This document shows, in pieces, positions 42,783 through 51,785 of a DNA stretch of 64,000 nucleotides. The DNA is taken from positions 1 through 64,000 of the forward strand of contig JAUJMY010000017.1 in NCBI GenBank assembly GCA_030446625.1, read 5' to 3'. This stretch comes from Gaiellaceae bacterium (lineage in GTDB: Bacteria > Actinomycetota > Thermoleophilia > Gaiellales > Gaiellaceae). Position 1 is the stretch's first letter, and each line of letters starts with the position of its first letter. The notes beneath the pieces were generated by a model that did not search any database, had not been told where the DNA came from, and saw nothing but the letters and a program-made list of their open reading frames with translations. A program made the translations under genes and the position numbers.

Positions 42783-43564
42783 TGGCGGCGAACGGCGACA
42801 TCCTCACGGCGCGGAGCGTGCGCAAGGAGTTCGGAGGGCTCGTCGCCGTGAACGACGTCGACTTCGCGATCCCGACGGGCAGCATCGTCAGCCTGATCGG
42901 GCCCAACGGCGCGGGCAAGACGACGTTCTTCAACATGCTCACCGGGGTCTACAAGCCGACCGCGGGCCGGATCCTCTTCGGCGCCACCGACGTCACCGGA
43001 AAGCCGCCGCACGCGATCACCGAGCTCGGGATCGGCCGCACGTTCCAGAACATCCGCCTGTTCGAGCACATGACCGCGCTCGAGAACGTGCTGGTCGGCA
43101 TGCACTCGCGCCTCTCCGGGGGGATCTTCCGCTCGATCCTCCGGACGCCGGGGCTGCGCCGCGAGGAGCGCGAGGCCCGCGACCGGGCGCGCGAGCTGCT
43201 GCGCTACTCGGGCCTCCGAGGGCGCGACGACGAGCTCGCGCGCAACCTGCCGTACGGAGACCAGCGCCGGCTCGAGGTGGCGCGCGCGCTCGCGACGGAG
43301 CCGAAGCTCGTCCTGCTCGACGAGCCGACGGCCGGGATGAACCCGCAGGAGACCGCGGCCTTCACCGACTTCGTCTCGCGGCTGCGCACCGAGCAGGGGC
43401 TGAGCATCCTGATGATCGAGCACGACATGAAGGTCGTGATGGGCATCTCCGACCGCGTCACCGTCCTCGACTACGGAGAGAAGATTGCCGAGGGCTCTCC
43501 GGCCGAGGTGCAGGCGGACGAGCGCGTGATCGAGGCGTATCTGGGGAGAGGGGCGGCGGCGTGA
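42782..43564 (+). CDS. livG: Branched-chain amino-acid ABC transporter ATPase LivG
   Basis: The 260-residue ATPase starts at ATG 42782. Walker A is GPNGAGKTT, the signature region is NLPYGDQRRLEVARALA, and Walker B is LVLLDEPTAGMNP. The C-terminal block ITVLDYGEKIAEGSP is close to the family form. It powers LivHM together with LivF and overlaps livF by 4 bp. Confidence 0.95.
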   Translation: MAANGDILTARSVRKEFGGLVAVNDVDFAIPTGSIVSLIGPNGAGKTTFFNMLTGVYKPTAGRILFGATDVTGKPPHAITELGIGRTFQNIRLFEHMTALENVLVGMHSRLSGGIFRSILRTPGLRREEREARDRARELLRYSGLRGRDDELARNLPYGDQRRLEVARALATEPKLVLLDEPTAGMNPQETAAFTDFVSRLRTEQGLSILMIEHDMKVVMGISDRVTVLDYGEKIAEGSPAEVQADERVIEAYLGRGAAA

Positions 43565-44304
43565 GCGCGGCGCAGACGAACGGCGGCGGCGGAGTCATCC
43601 TCCGGCTCGAGGACGTCCATACCTACTACGGCGCGATCCATGCCCTGAAGGGGATCTCGCTCGACGTGCGCGAGGGCGAGATCGTGACGCTGATCGGCGC
43701 GAACGGCGCGGGCAAGTCGACGACGTTGCGCTCGATCAACGGTCTCAATCACCCGCGCCGCGGCCGGATCGTCTTCCAGGGCCGCGACATCACGAACGAG
43801 CCGCCGCACGAGGTCGTGAAGATGGGCATCTCGCAGTCGCCCGAGGGGCGGAAGCTCTTCCCGCGGATGACCGTGCGCGAGAACCTCGAGATGGGCGCGT
43901 TCCAGCGCCGCGACCGCGCGAACTTCAAGGAGGACGTCGACCGCGTCTACTCGCTCTTCCCGCGCCTCGCGGAGCGCAGGAACCAGAACGCGGGGACGAT
44001 GTCCGGCGGCGAGCAGCAGATGTGCGCGATCGGACGCGCGCTGATGGCGCGGCCGAAGCTGCTCCTCCTGGACGAGCCGTCGATGGGGCTCGCGCCGATC
44101 TTCGTGGAGAAGATCTTCGAGATCGTGCGCGAGATCAACGAGCAGGGGACGCCGATCCTGCTCGTCGAGCAGAACGCGCTGATGGCGCTCGACGCCGCGG
44201 AGCGCGGCTACGTGATGGAAACCGGGCGGATCGCGCTCGCGGACGACGCCCACGCGCTCCGGCAGAACGAGCAGGTCCGCAAGGCGTACCTCGGCGAGAC
44301 CTAG
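43561..44304 (+). CDS. livF: Branched-chain amino-acid ABC transporter ATPase LivF
   Basis: The 247-residue ATPase starts at GTG 43561. Walker A is GANGAGKST, the signature is TMSGGEQQMCAIGRALM, Walker B is LLLLDEPSMGLAP, and HVEQ-type switch is LLVEQNA. It is the last gene of the operon and ends 4 bp inside the convergent LarA-like gene. Confidence 0.95.
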   Translation: MSAAQTNGGGGVILRLEDVHTYYGAIHALKGISLDVREGEIVTLIGANGAGKSTTLRSINGLNHPRRGRIVFQGRDITNEPPHEVVKMGISQSPEGRKLFPRMTVRENLEMGAFQRRDRANFKEDVDRVYSLFPRLAERRNQNAGTMSGGEQQMCAIGRALMARPKLLLLDEPSMGLAPIFVEKIFEIVREINEQGTPILLVEQNALMALDAAERGYVMETGRIALADDAHALRQNEQVRKAYLGET

Positions 44305-45824
44305 GCCTCGCCGGTCCCGACGCGGATCGGGAAGTAGGGCGGCGAGAGCAGGAACCCGACCCGCGCGTCGCCGCCTGCGCGCCCGCGCGCCATCTCGAGC
44401 GCGGCTCCGACGCCGCGCACGGGGACGAACCCGAGCTGCCTCGCCGCGACCGCGTCGCGGCAGCCCGCGACGAGCACCGCGCCCAGGTGCGTGAGCGCGG
44501 GCGCGCATGCGGCCCAGTCCGCGAACGGCAGCAGCGGGTGGCACGCGCGTCCGTCGCGGTACGCCGCGAGCGCGCGCGCGTCGCTCGCGGCCGCACGCTC
44601 GGCTTCGAGCAGCTCGTCGGGCTCGCGTCCGTAGCGCGTCGCGCCGAAGAACGTCCGGTACGGTTGCTGGGTCGGGTGCGCGAACGCGCGGTGGAACCGG
44701 TGCAGCAGGATTGCCGTTCCGCCCTCCACGAGCGGGAAGGCGTCGCGCCACAGCCTCAGCGCGAGCGCGAGCCCGAGCGCGGCGGCGAGCAGCGGGTTCG
44801 GGCGCTCTCGCGGGAGGTACGGCGTCGTACGCGGGATGCCTATGCACAGCGCGTCGAGCGGTGCGTCGAGCGGCACGGAGCGGGCGTCGATCGAGCGGAG
44901 GAGTGCCTCCGCGTGCGCCACGGACGGCGGACCCGCGAACGCGGCCGCGGCTCCGATCTCGCAGCGGAGCGAGCGCAGGACGCGGGCGCGGACGGCGCCG
45001 GGCAGGAGGCCGAAGGCGCGCCGAAGCGGCGAGCCCGCCACGGCCTCGAGCGCACCGGGGTCGTACGGGTACCCGTGCACGGCGCCGCCGAGGACGGGGA
45101 GGTTGAGCGCGAGCGAGACGCCGACGACGGGCGCGCGCGTCGCCAGCGCGCGCTCGAGACCCGTCGCGATCCGCCAGCCGAGCGACGCGCTCGTCTCCAG
45201 CAGCGAGTACGCGTCGGACGCGCGGAGCGCCTCCGCGCCGGCGGCGGCGACGAGCGCGGCCGGGCCGCCGTGGAGGACGGTCTCGGCGGCCGTCACCGAG
45301 ACGACGAGATCGGTGTCGGCGAGCGCGGGGTGGACTCGGAGCGGCGTGCGGTCGGCCGCGCCGAGGTCGACGAGGTCGGGCCGCTCGACGTCGTGCACCT
45401 CGACGGCGACCGCGCCGCGGCGCGCGGGTTCCGGCGCCCGCAGGAGCTCGAGCTCTCGCCGTCCGGCGCGGCGCGCGAGGCCGCCGGCGACGAGGATCGT
45501 CTGGCGCTCGCTCCGGATTCCGATCCGCTCCAGCTCGTCGATCGTCGCGGCGAGCGCGACCTGGCGCGGGTCGCGGTTCGACCCGGGGATCGGCAGCACC
45601 GGCGGCTCGACCACGATCGTCGTGCGCCCGCCGGGGGTCGCGAGCCGCTCCAGAGGCTCGCCCGCGAGCGGGAAGCGGAACGCGTCGCGAACCGCGGCGC
45701 CGACGTCGGCGATCGACTCGCCCGGCGGCGACGGACGGAGGATGACGCTGCCGGCGGGCGCGTCGGCGACGACGACGCGGGTCCCGACGAGGAGGGGCAC
45801 GCGGGGCACGGAGCGCGAAGTCAA
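44301..45824 (-). CDS. LarA-like (DUF2088 domain) protein
   Basis: The 507-residue product starts at TTG 45824. Its N-terminal part (AAVRDAFRFPLAGEPLERL, then RTTIVVE) follows the DUF2088 domain of nickel-pincer lactate racemase LarA, and the mid part LVVSVTAAETVLHGGPAAL resembles the LarA region that reads GGPK. The histidines and lysine that hold the cofactor are not clear to me, and the C-terminal 200 residues diverge. It may be a racemase-like enzyme on an unknown substrate. No lar cofactor genes (larB, larC, larE) are in the window. Confidence 0.6.
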   Translation of the reverse strand: MTSRSVPRVPLLVGTRVVVADAPAGSVILRPSPPGESIADVGAAVRDAFRFPLAGEPLERLATPGGRTTIVVEPPVLPIPGSNRDPRQVALAATIDELERIGIRSERQTILVAGGLARRAGRRELELLRAPEPARRGAVAVEVHDVERPDLVDLGAADRTPLRVHPALADTDLVVSVTAAETVLHGGPAALVAAAGAEALRASDAYSLLETSASLGWRIATGLERALATRAPVVGVSLALNLPVLGGAVHGYPYDPGALEAVAGSPLRRAFGLLPGAVRARVLRSLRCEIGAAAAFAGPPSVAHAEALLRSIDARSVPLDAPLDALCIGIPRTTPYLPRERPNPLLAAALGLALALRLWRDAFPLVEGGTAILLHRFHRAFAHPTQQPYRTFFGATRYGREPDELLEAERAAASDARALAAYRDGRACHPLLPFADWAACAPALTHLGAVLVAGCRDAVAARQLGFVPVRGVGAALEMARGRAGGDARVGFLLSPPYFPIRVGTGEA

Positions 45825-45961
45825 GCAGCCGCTCGCCGGGACGTCCCGAACGACCCCCAGGGGACCCCCGGGATCCCTGAGAACAGCCTAGCGAGCAGCG
45901 TGTCACCGCTCCTGCGCCGGAGCGCGCCGAAGGCGTTCCAAGATCGTCCACACCGCGCGCA

Positions 45962-45967
45962 TACACT
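45962..45967 (+). promoter_or_regulatory. -10 element of polA (leaderless arrangement)
   Basis: TACACT ends 6 nt before the polA ATG at 45974 with no ribosome site. Confidence 0.6.
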
Positions 45968-45973
45968 CGCCGC

Positions 45974-48550
45974 ATGTCACCGAAGACGCTCACGGGCGCC
46001 GAGCTCCAGCTCGACGACGGGCCCGCGCGCGAGTCGGAGCTCTTCCTCGTCGACGGCAACAACCTCGCCTACCGCGCGTTCTTCGCGCTCCCCGAGGAGC
46101 TCGCGACGAGCGACGGCTTCTCCACGAACGCGCTGCTCGGGTTCACGAACATGCTCTTCAAGCTCCTGAGCGACTACCGGCCCAAAGGCGTCGCCGTCGC
46201 CTGGGACACACACGCCGTGCACCGCGCGGCGCTGTCCGACGCGTACAAGTCCGAGCGGCGCCCGATGCCGGACCTGCTCCGCGAGCAGTTCCCGTACTTC
46301 CGGCCGATCGTCGAGGCTTTCGGCTACCGGAACCTCGAGTTCGAGGGCTGGGAAGCGGACGACGTGATCGCCACGCTCGCCACGCGCGCGGACGAGGTCG
46401 GGATCAAGACCTGCGTCGTCTCGACGGACCGCGACGCCTTCCAGCTCTGCTCCGACAACGTGTGCCTGATGATGACCCCGCGTGGCGTCGCCGACGTGCA
46501 CGTCTACACGCCCGACCGCGTCGAGGCGCGCTACGGGATCCCGCCCGACCGCGTCCCCGACTTCATCGGGCTCAAGGGCGACGCGTCGGACAACATCCCC
46601 GGCGTTCCCGGGATCGGCGACAAGACCGCCGGGCAGCTGATCGCGCAGTACGGGTCGCTCGAAGCCGTGATCGAGCACGCGGACGAGCTCTCGCCGGCGC
46701 GCGCGAAGAACATCGCCGCCCACGCCGACCAGGCACGGACGTCGAAGGAGCTCGCGACGATGCGACGCGACCTCGAGATCGACTGCGACCCGGCGCAACT
46801 CGTCCTCGCGCCGCCGGATCGCTCGCAGCTGCGCGAGATGTTCCGGCGCTTCGAGTTCCGCAACCTGCTCAACCGCGTCGACGAGCTCGACGAGGCGTTG
46901 CCGGCGGCCCAGCGGATCGTCGCCGGGACGGACGTGCCGTGGCGCGAAGGCGAGCTGCCGCAGGCGCGCGGGCGCGTCGGGCTCGCGATCGCCGACGGCC
47001 GCTTCGCCCTGGCGCAGGACGACGGCGTCGTCGTCGGGGGCTGGGACGGCGCGCAGGCTCTCCGCCTCGGGGACGCCGAGATCGTGGCCCACGACTTCAA
47101 GACGCTCCCGCGACTGACGATGGAGCCCGCCGACGACACGCTGATCGCGGCGTACCTGATCGAGCCCGGCCGCCCGGAGTACCTGATCGACGAGCTCGCG
47201 GCCGAGTACGGGGTGGAGGTGATCCCGCAGCCGGCCGCCGAGGAGGAGACGGCCGCGTTCGTCCGCCGTGCCGAGGCGGCGCGCCGGCTCGCCCCGCTGA
47301 TGCGCGAGCGACTCGTCGAGCGCGGGAGCGAGACGCTCTACCGCACGATCGAGCTCCCGCTGACGGCCGTCCTCTCCGCGATGGAGGACGCGGGCGTCAA
47401 GATCGACACGTACCGGATGGGCGAGATCACCGCGCGGCTCGCCGACCGCGTCGAGGAGCTCGAGGCGAAGGCGCACGAGCTCGCCGGAGAGGAGTTCGTG
47501 CTCGGCTCGACGCAGCAGGTGGCGCGGATCCTGTTCGAGAAGCTCGCGCTGACGCCGGGCCGCAAGGGGAAGACCGGCTACTCGACCGACACGCGGGTGC
47601 TGCGCACGATCCGGGGCGAGCACGAGATCGTCGGCGTGCTCGAGGAGTGGCGCGAGTACTCGAAGCTGCTGAACACCTACCTGGGGCCGCTGCCGTCGCT
47701 GATTTCGGGGGACGACGGACGCCTGCACACGACCTTCAACCAGACCGTCGCGTCCACCGGCCGGCTCTCGACGACGAACCCGAACCTGCAGGCGATCCCG
47801 ATCCGGACCGACCTCGGGCGCGAGATCCGCTCGGCTTTCGTGGCCGAGCAGGGGCACCGCCTCCTCTCCGCCGACTACTCGCAGGTCGAGCTGAGGATCC
47901 TCGCGCACGTCTCCGGCGAGCCCAAGCTGCGCGACGCGTTCGCGCGCGGCGAGGACATCCACACGGCGACCGCGGCGGAGGTGCTCGGGAAGGGTCCGGC
48001 GACCCTGACGAAGGACGAGCGCAACGTCGCGAAGATGGTCAACTTCGGGATCATCTACGGGATCTCGGCGTTCGGGCTCTCGGAGAACCTCGAGATCCCG
48101 CGCGAGCAGGCGCAGGAGTACATCGACGCGTACCTCGCGCGCTTCCCGCTCGTGCAGGACTTCATCGAGCGCACGATCGAGCAGGCGGAGCGGGACGGCT
48201 ACGTGACGACGCTGCTCGGCCGCCGCCGGCCGGTGCCGGAGATCCGCGCGTCGAACCGGCAGACGCGGTCGCTCGGCGAGCGGCTGGCGGTCAACTCCGT
48301 GATGCAAGGCACGGCCGCGGACGTGATCAAGGTCGCGATGATCCGCATCCACCGGCGCCTGCGCGAGGAGGGGAGGGGCGCGCGGCTCGTCCTCCAGGCG
48401 CACGACGAGCTGCTGCTCGAAGTGCCGGAGACTGAGGTGAGCGCGGTGCGCGAGGTCGTCCGCACGGAGATGGTCGGCGCGTACCCGCTCGACCCCCCGC
48501 TCGCCGTCGACGTGGGCGTCGGCGACGACTGGAACGAGGCGAAGAGCTAG
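45974..48550 (+). CDS. polA: DNA polymerase I
   Basis: The 858-residue product has a 5' nuclease domain (residues 20-310: FLVDGNNLAYRAFFA, GWEADDVIATLATRA, GVPGIGDKTAGQLI), a middle 3'-5' exonuclease-like domain (about 320-480) and the family A polymerase domain (motif A LLSADYSQVELRILAHVSGE, motif B RNVAKMVNFGIIYGIS, motif C QAHDELLLEV). The middle domain lacks the DxE motif (VGLAIADGRFAL stands there), so proofreading is probably absent, as in many actinobacteria. It fills gaps in repair and removes Okazaki primers. Confidence 0.97.
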   Translation: MSPKTLTGAELQLDDGPARESELFLVDGNNLAYRAFFALPEELATSDGFSTNALLGFTNMLFKLLSDYRPKGVAVAWDTHAVHRAALSDAYKSERRPMPDLLREQFPYFRPIVEAFGYRNLEFEGWEADDVIATLATRADEVGIKTCVVSTDRDAFQLCSDNVCLMMTPRGVADVHVYTPDRVEARYGIPPDRVPDFIGLKGDASDNIPGVPGIGDKTAGQLIAQYGSLEAVIEHADELSPARAKNIAAHADQARTSKELATMRRDLEIDCDPAQLVLAPPDRSQLREMFRRFEFRNLLNRVDELDEALPAAQRIVAGTDVPWREGELPQARGRVGLAIADGRFALAQDDGVVVGGWDGAQALRLGDAEIVAHDFKTLPRLTMEPADDTLIAAYLIEPGRPEYLIDELAAEYGVEVIPQPAAEEETAAFVRRAEAARRLAPLMRERLVERGSETLYRTIELPLTAVLSAMEDAGVKIDTYRMGEITARLADRVEELEAKAHELAGEEFVLGSTQQVARILFEKLALTPGRKGKTGYSTDTRVLRTIRGEHEIVGVLEEWREYSKLLNTYLGPLPSLISGDDGRLHTTFNQTVASTGRLSTTNPNLQAIPIRTDLGREIRSAFVAEQGHRLLSADYSQVELRILAHVSGEPKLRDAFARGEDIHTATAAEVLGKGPATLTKDERNVAKMVNFGIIYGISAFGLSENLEIPREQAQEYIDAYLARFPLVQDFIERTIEQAERDGYVTTLLGRRRPVPEIRASNRQTRSLGERLAVNSVMQGTAADVIKVAMIRIHRRLREEGRGARLVLQAHDELLLEVPETEVSAVREVVRTEMVGAYPLDPPLAVDVGVGDDWNEAKS

Positions 48551-48588
48551 CCGCTGGTCGGCGCCGATTCGGCGCTAGGACCCGCGGC

Positions 48589-48594
48589 TATACT
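48589..48594 (+). promoter_or_regulatory. -10 element of rpsA
   Basis: TATACT ends 12 nt before the rpsA ATG at 48607; the leader is very short and has no ribosome site. Confidence 0.55.
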
Positions 48595-48606
48595 GACGCG
48601 CTCCCG

Positions 48607-50115
48607 ATGGCAAACGAGACGATCGACACACCTCGCGAGGAGGGCGTCTGGGTCACCGGCCCTGACGGCGAGCTCGTCCCGGACTACGAGTCGACCTTCC
48701 CGACGATCAACGAGGGCGAGGTCGTGCACGGCACCGTCGTCCGCGTCGACAAGGACGAGGTGCTCGTCGACATCGGCTACAAGTCCGAGGGCGTGATCCC
48801 GGTCGCCGAGCTCTCGATCCGGCGCTCGGTGAATCCCGCGGACGAGGTCGGCCTCGGCGACGAGGTGGACGCGCTCGTGCTGACGAAGGAAGACGCCGAC
48901 GGCAGGCTGATCCTGTCCAAGAAGCGAGCGCGCTTCGAGATGGCGTGGAAGGCGATCGAGGCCGCCGCCGAGAGCGGCGACGCCGTCGACGGGCGCGTGA
49001 TCGAGGTCGTCAAGGGCGGCCTCATCCTCGACCTCGGCGTCCGCGGGTTCCTGCCGGCGTCGCTGGTCGACATCCGCCGCGTGCAGGACCTCGACGAGTT
49101 CATGGGCAAGGAGCTCCGCTGCAAGGTGATCGAGCTCAACCGCTCGCGGAACAACGTCGTGCTCTCGCGGCGCGCCGTCCTCGAGGACGAGCGGAAGGAG
49201 ATGCGGCAGGCGATCCTCGACCGGCTCAACCCCGGTGACGTCGTCGACGGCCAGATCTCGAACATCGTCGACTTCGGCGCGTTCGTCGACCTCGACGGGA
49301 TGGACGGCCTGATCCACATCTCCGAGCTCTCGTGGAGCCACGTGAACCACCCCTCGGAGGTGCTCGACATCGGGCAGAACGTGAAGGTGAAGGTGCTCGA
49401 CATCGACCGCGAGCGCCAGCGGATCTCGCTCGGCCTCAAGCAGACGCAGTCGGACCCGTGGCAGCAGGTGGTCGAGAGCTACAAGGAGAACGACGTCGTC
49501 GAGGGCCGCGTGACGAAGGTCGTGACCTTCGGCGCGTTCGTCGAGATCCTCCCGGGCGTGGAGGGGCTCGTGCACATCTCGGAGCTCGCGCAACACCACG
49601 TCGAGAACCCGCGCGAGGTCGTCGCGCAGGGCCAGGCGGTGAACGTGCTCATCCTCGAGATCGACGCCGAGCGCCGCCGCCTGTCGCTGTCGCTGAAGAA
49701 GGTCGACGACGAGGTCGAGCCGCGGCCGCGCGCCGACGGCGGCGAGTCCGTGCACCTGACCCCGCACCTCGACCTGTCGGAGGACGTCTTCACGGACGCG
49801 CCGCCGGCGGTCGACGAGACGGCGGCCGAGGCGGTCGATGCGGGCGACGAAGCCGATCCGGCGGCCGTCGAGGCGGAGGAGCCCGTGGTCGTCGCGGCGG
49901 AGGAGCCCGCGGTCGTCGCGGCGGCCGTCGAGGCGGAGGAGCCCCCGGTCGTCGCCACGGCGACGGACGAGGCGGACGTCGGTGTGGTCGGTCCGGAGAC
50001 CTTCGACGAGGTCGCGCTCGCGTCGGAGGACGTCGACAGCGTCGCGCTCGCGGTCGAGGATGCGGACGAGGCGGTACTCGCCGTCGACGCCGCCGAGACC
50101 GAAGAGACGCAGTAG
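48607..50115 (+). CDS. rpsA: 30S ribosomal protein S1
   Basis: The 502-residue product carries four S1 (OB-fold) domains at about residues 36-105, 122-190, 208-277 and 295-363 (for example VDFGAFVDLDGMDGLIHISE and VTFGAFVEILPGVEGLVHIS). The last 120 residues are an acidic, Ala/Val/Glu-rich tail with repeated EAEEP(V)VVA units, probably disordered. S1 helps mRNA binding at the ribosome. polA upstream and coaE downstream are the usual actinobacterial neighbours. Confidence 0.95.
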   Translation: MANETIDTPREEGVWVTGPDGELVPDYESTFPTINEGEVVHGTVVRVDKDEVLVDIGYKSEGVIPVAELSIRRSVNPADEVGLGDEVDALVLTKEDADGRLILSKKRARFEMAWKAIEAAAESGDAVDGRVIEVVKGGLILDLGVRGFLPASLVDIRRVQDLDEFMGKELRCKVIELNRSRNNVVLSRRAVLEDERKEMRQAILDRLNPGDVVDGQISNIVDFGAFVDLDGMDGLIHISELSWSHVNHPSEVLDIGQNVKVKVLDIDRERQRISLGLKQTQSDPWQQVVESYKENDVVEGRVTKVVTFGAFVEILPGVEGLVHISELAQHHVENPREVVAQGQAVNVLILEIDAERRRLSLSLKKVDDEVEPRPRADGGESVHLTPHLDLSEDVFTDAPPAVDETAAEAVDAGDEADPAAVEAEEPVVVAAEEPAVVAAAVEAEEPPVVATATDEADVGVVGPETFDEVALASEDVDSVALAVEDADEAVLAVDAAETEETQ

Positions 50116-50119
50116 CCCG

Positions 50120-50715
50120 GTGGGGCGGCCGCTCGCGGTCGCGATCACCGGCGGGATCGGCGCCGGGAAGACGGAGGCGCTGAAGGCATTCGCGCGCCAC
50201 GGCGCCGCGACGATCTCGAGCGACGACATCGTGCACCGGCTGCTGCGCGAGGACGACGAGGTGCGCGACGCGATCGTCGGGCGTCTCGGGCCCGGAATTC
50301 TCGACGAGGCGGGGCAGATCGACCGTCGCGCCGTGGCGCGTGTCGTCTTCTCGACCCTGCGGCGGGCGGGTGGCTCGAGGCGCGCCTCGAGCCGCGCGTC
50401 GCCGAGGAGTACCTGCGCTGGCGCGAGGAGCTCGCGCGCCTGCCCGACCCGCCTGCGATCTGCGTCACCGAGGTGCCGCTCCTGTACGAGGTCGGCGGCG
50501 AGCGCCGGTTCGACGTCGTCGTCGTCGTGACGGCACCGCGCCAGCTCCGCGAGGCGCGCTCGCCCTACGCGCGCGCGGACGAGCGAGGTCGCCGGCTGCT
50601 CCCCGATCGGGAGAAGGTCGAGCGCGCCGACTACGCGTACCGCAACACCGGGACGCCCGAGGAGCTCGACGCGTTCGTCGCGGACGTCGTCGAGCAGCTG
50701 GGGGCTCGCGTATGA
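50120..50715 (+). CDS. coaE: Dephospho-CoA kinase, frameshifted by one base
   Basis: The first part from GTG 50120 reads VAITGGIGAGKTEALKAFAR, SSDDIVHRLLRED and RRAVARVVFS. Near base 50353 the homology moves to another frame (DPAAGGWLEARLEPRVAEEY, VTEVPLLYEVGGERRFDVVV, DYAYRNTG) and ends at 50715. Insertion of one base (TTCTCNGACCCT) would restore a 198-residue CoaE. The enzyme makes the last step of coenzyme A synthesis and is normally essential, so a sequencing error is the likeliest reason. The end overlaps the next gene by 4 bp. Confidence 0.87.
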
Positions 50716-51245
50716 GGCGCGTCTTCGCGCTCGGCGGCGTGCTGCTCGCCGGCGCCGCGGGGTTCGCGTACCTCGACCGCGAGAAGCCGGCTCCGTACGC
50801 GCGCGTCGTCTACCCGCTCGCGTACGAGTCGATCATCCGCGCGCACGCGCGGAACTACCGGCTCGACCCGGCTCTGCTCGCTGCGGTCATCTATCACGAG
50901 AGCCGCTTTCGCCCCCGCGCACGCTCGGCGTCCGGTGCGCTCGGGCTGATGCAGCTGCTCCCGTCGACGGCGAAGGGGATCGCGCTGCGCACGGGCGGCA
51001 GCCGTTTCCGTGTCGGCGACCTCTACGACCCCGAGATCAACGTTCGCTACGGCTGCTGGTACCTGCGGCACCTGCTCGACAAGTACGGCGAGGAGCGAAT
51101 GGCGCTCGCCGCGTACAACGCCGGCCAGCGGAACGTCGACCGCTGGCTCGGAGCGACGGGCGAGATCGAGTTCGCCGAGACCCGAGCGTACGTCGACCAC
51201 GTGCTCGAGGCGCGCGACGCGTACGCGCGCGCCTACGGGCTCTGA
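50712..51245 (+). CDS. Lytic transglycosylase (Slt type)
   Basis: The 177-residue product starts at ATG 50712 (ATGA overlap with coaE). An N-terminal hydrophobic segment (VFALGGVLLAGAAGFAYL) anchors or exports it. The SLT domain has the catalytic Glu in AAVIYHESRFRPRA, then GALGLMQLLPSTAKGIA, and ALAAYNAGQRNVDRWL. It cleaves peptidoglycan glycan strands. Its end overlaps the convergent DUF1360 gene by 13 bp. Confidence 0.92.
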   Translation: MRRVFALGGVLLAGAAGFAYLDREKPAPYARVVYPLAYESIIRAHARNYRLDPALLAAVIYHESRFRPRARSASGALGLMQLLPSTAKGIALRTGGSRFRVGDLYDPEINVRYGCWYLRHLLDKYGEERMALAAYNAGQRNVDRWLGATGEIEFAETRAYVDHVLEARDAYARAYGL

Positions 51246-51727
51246 CGCCCAGCCGTCTGCGCGTCCTGCTCGTTCGCCTTCTCTCTCAGCGCGACGAAGC
51301 CGGCCTGGAGGAAGTCGTTCGCGGCGGCGGCGGCCAGCGACCACGAGAGCAGCCGTCCGAAGCGGGGCGCGATCACTTGCGTCGCCGTGAGCCCCGCGGC
51401 GACCCACGTCCCGACGCAGCGCGTGCAGGTGACGAGCTCTCCGATCGCCTGCTGCATGCCGTCGCCGGCCGGGTGCTCGTCCTCGCCCTCGTACGCCTCG
51501 CCCTCGACGAACGGCTCGCGCACGAAGCTCGCCACCTTGTCGCGGGCGAGCGTCCGCGATGCCTTGAACGTCGCGGCGGAGAGGATCGCGTAGTCGAGGG
51601 GCGTCTGGCACTGCGGCTCGCGTCGCAGCACGTGCGCGAGGCTGCCCGCGGCGACGAGACCCCCGGCGAACGTGCCGGCGATCTTCGCGTAGGCCTCATA
51701 CGGCGGCCGGGTCCCCGCGGCGGACAC
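51233..51727 (-). CDS. DUF1360 family membrane protein
   Basis: The 164-residue product starts at GTG 51727. It has hydrophobic segments near residues 15-32 and 100-145 and the conserved [10 protein letters not shown] motif, with [20 protein letters not shown] upstream, as in DUF1360 proteins. The role of this family is unknown, though some members are found with spore or stress genes. It is convergent with the transglycosylase and divergent from uvrB. Confidence 0.8.
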   Translation of the reverse strand: MSAAGTRPPYEAYAKIAGTFAGGLVAAGSLAHVLRREPQCQTPLDYAILSAATFKASRTLARDKVASFVREPFVEGEAYEGEDEHPAGDGMQQAIGELVTCTRCVGTWVAAGLTATQVIAPRFGRLLSWSLAAAAANDFLQAGFVALREKANEQDAQTAGRQSP

Positions 51728-51785
51728 GCGTAGCTCTTGCTCGTCGGCCGCGGCGCGAAAACACAGCGGGCAGCCGGGGTACCCT

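Noticed and set aside
48607-50115. Repeated acidic units at the C-terminus of S1 as a mobile or CRISPR-like repeat
   Set aside because: They are short degenerate codon repeats of Glu, Ala, Val and Pro in a disordered tail, common in actinobacterial S1 proteins.
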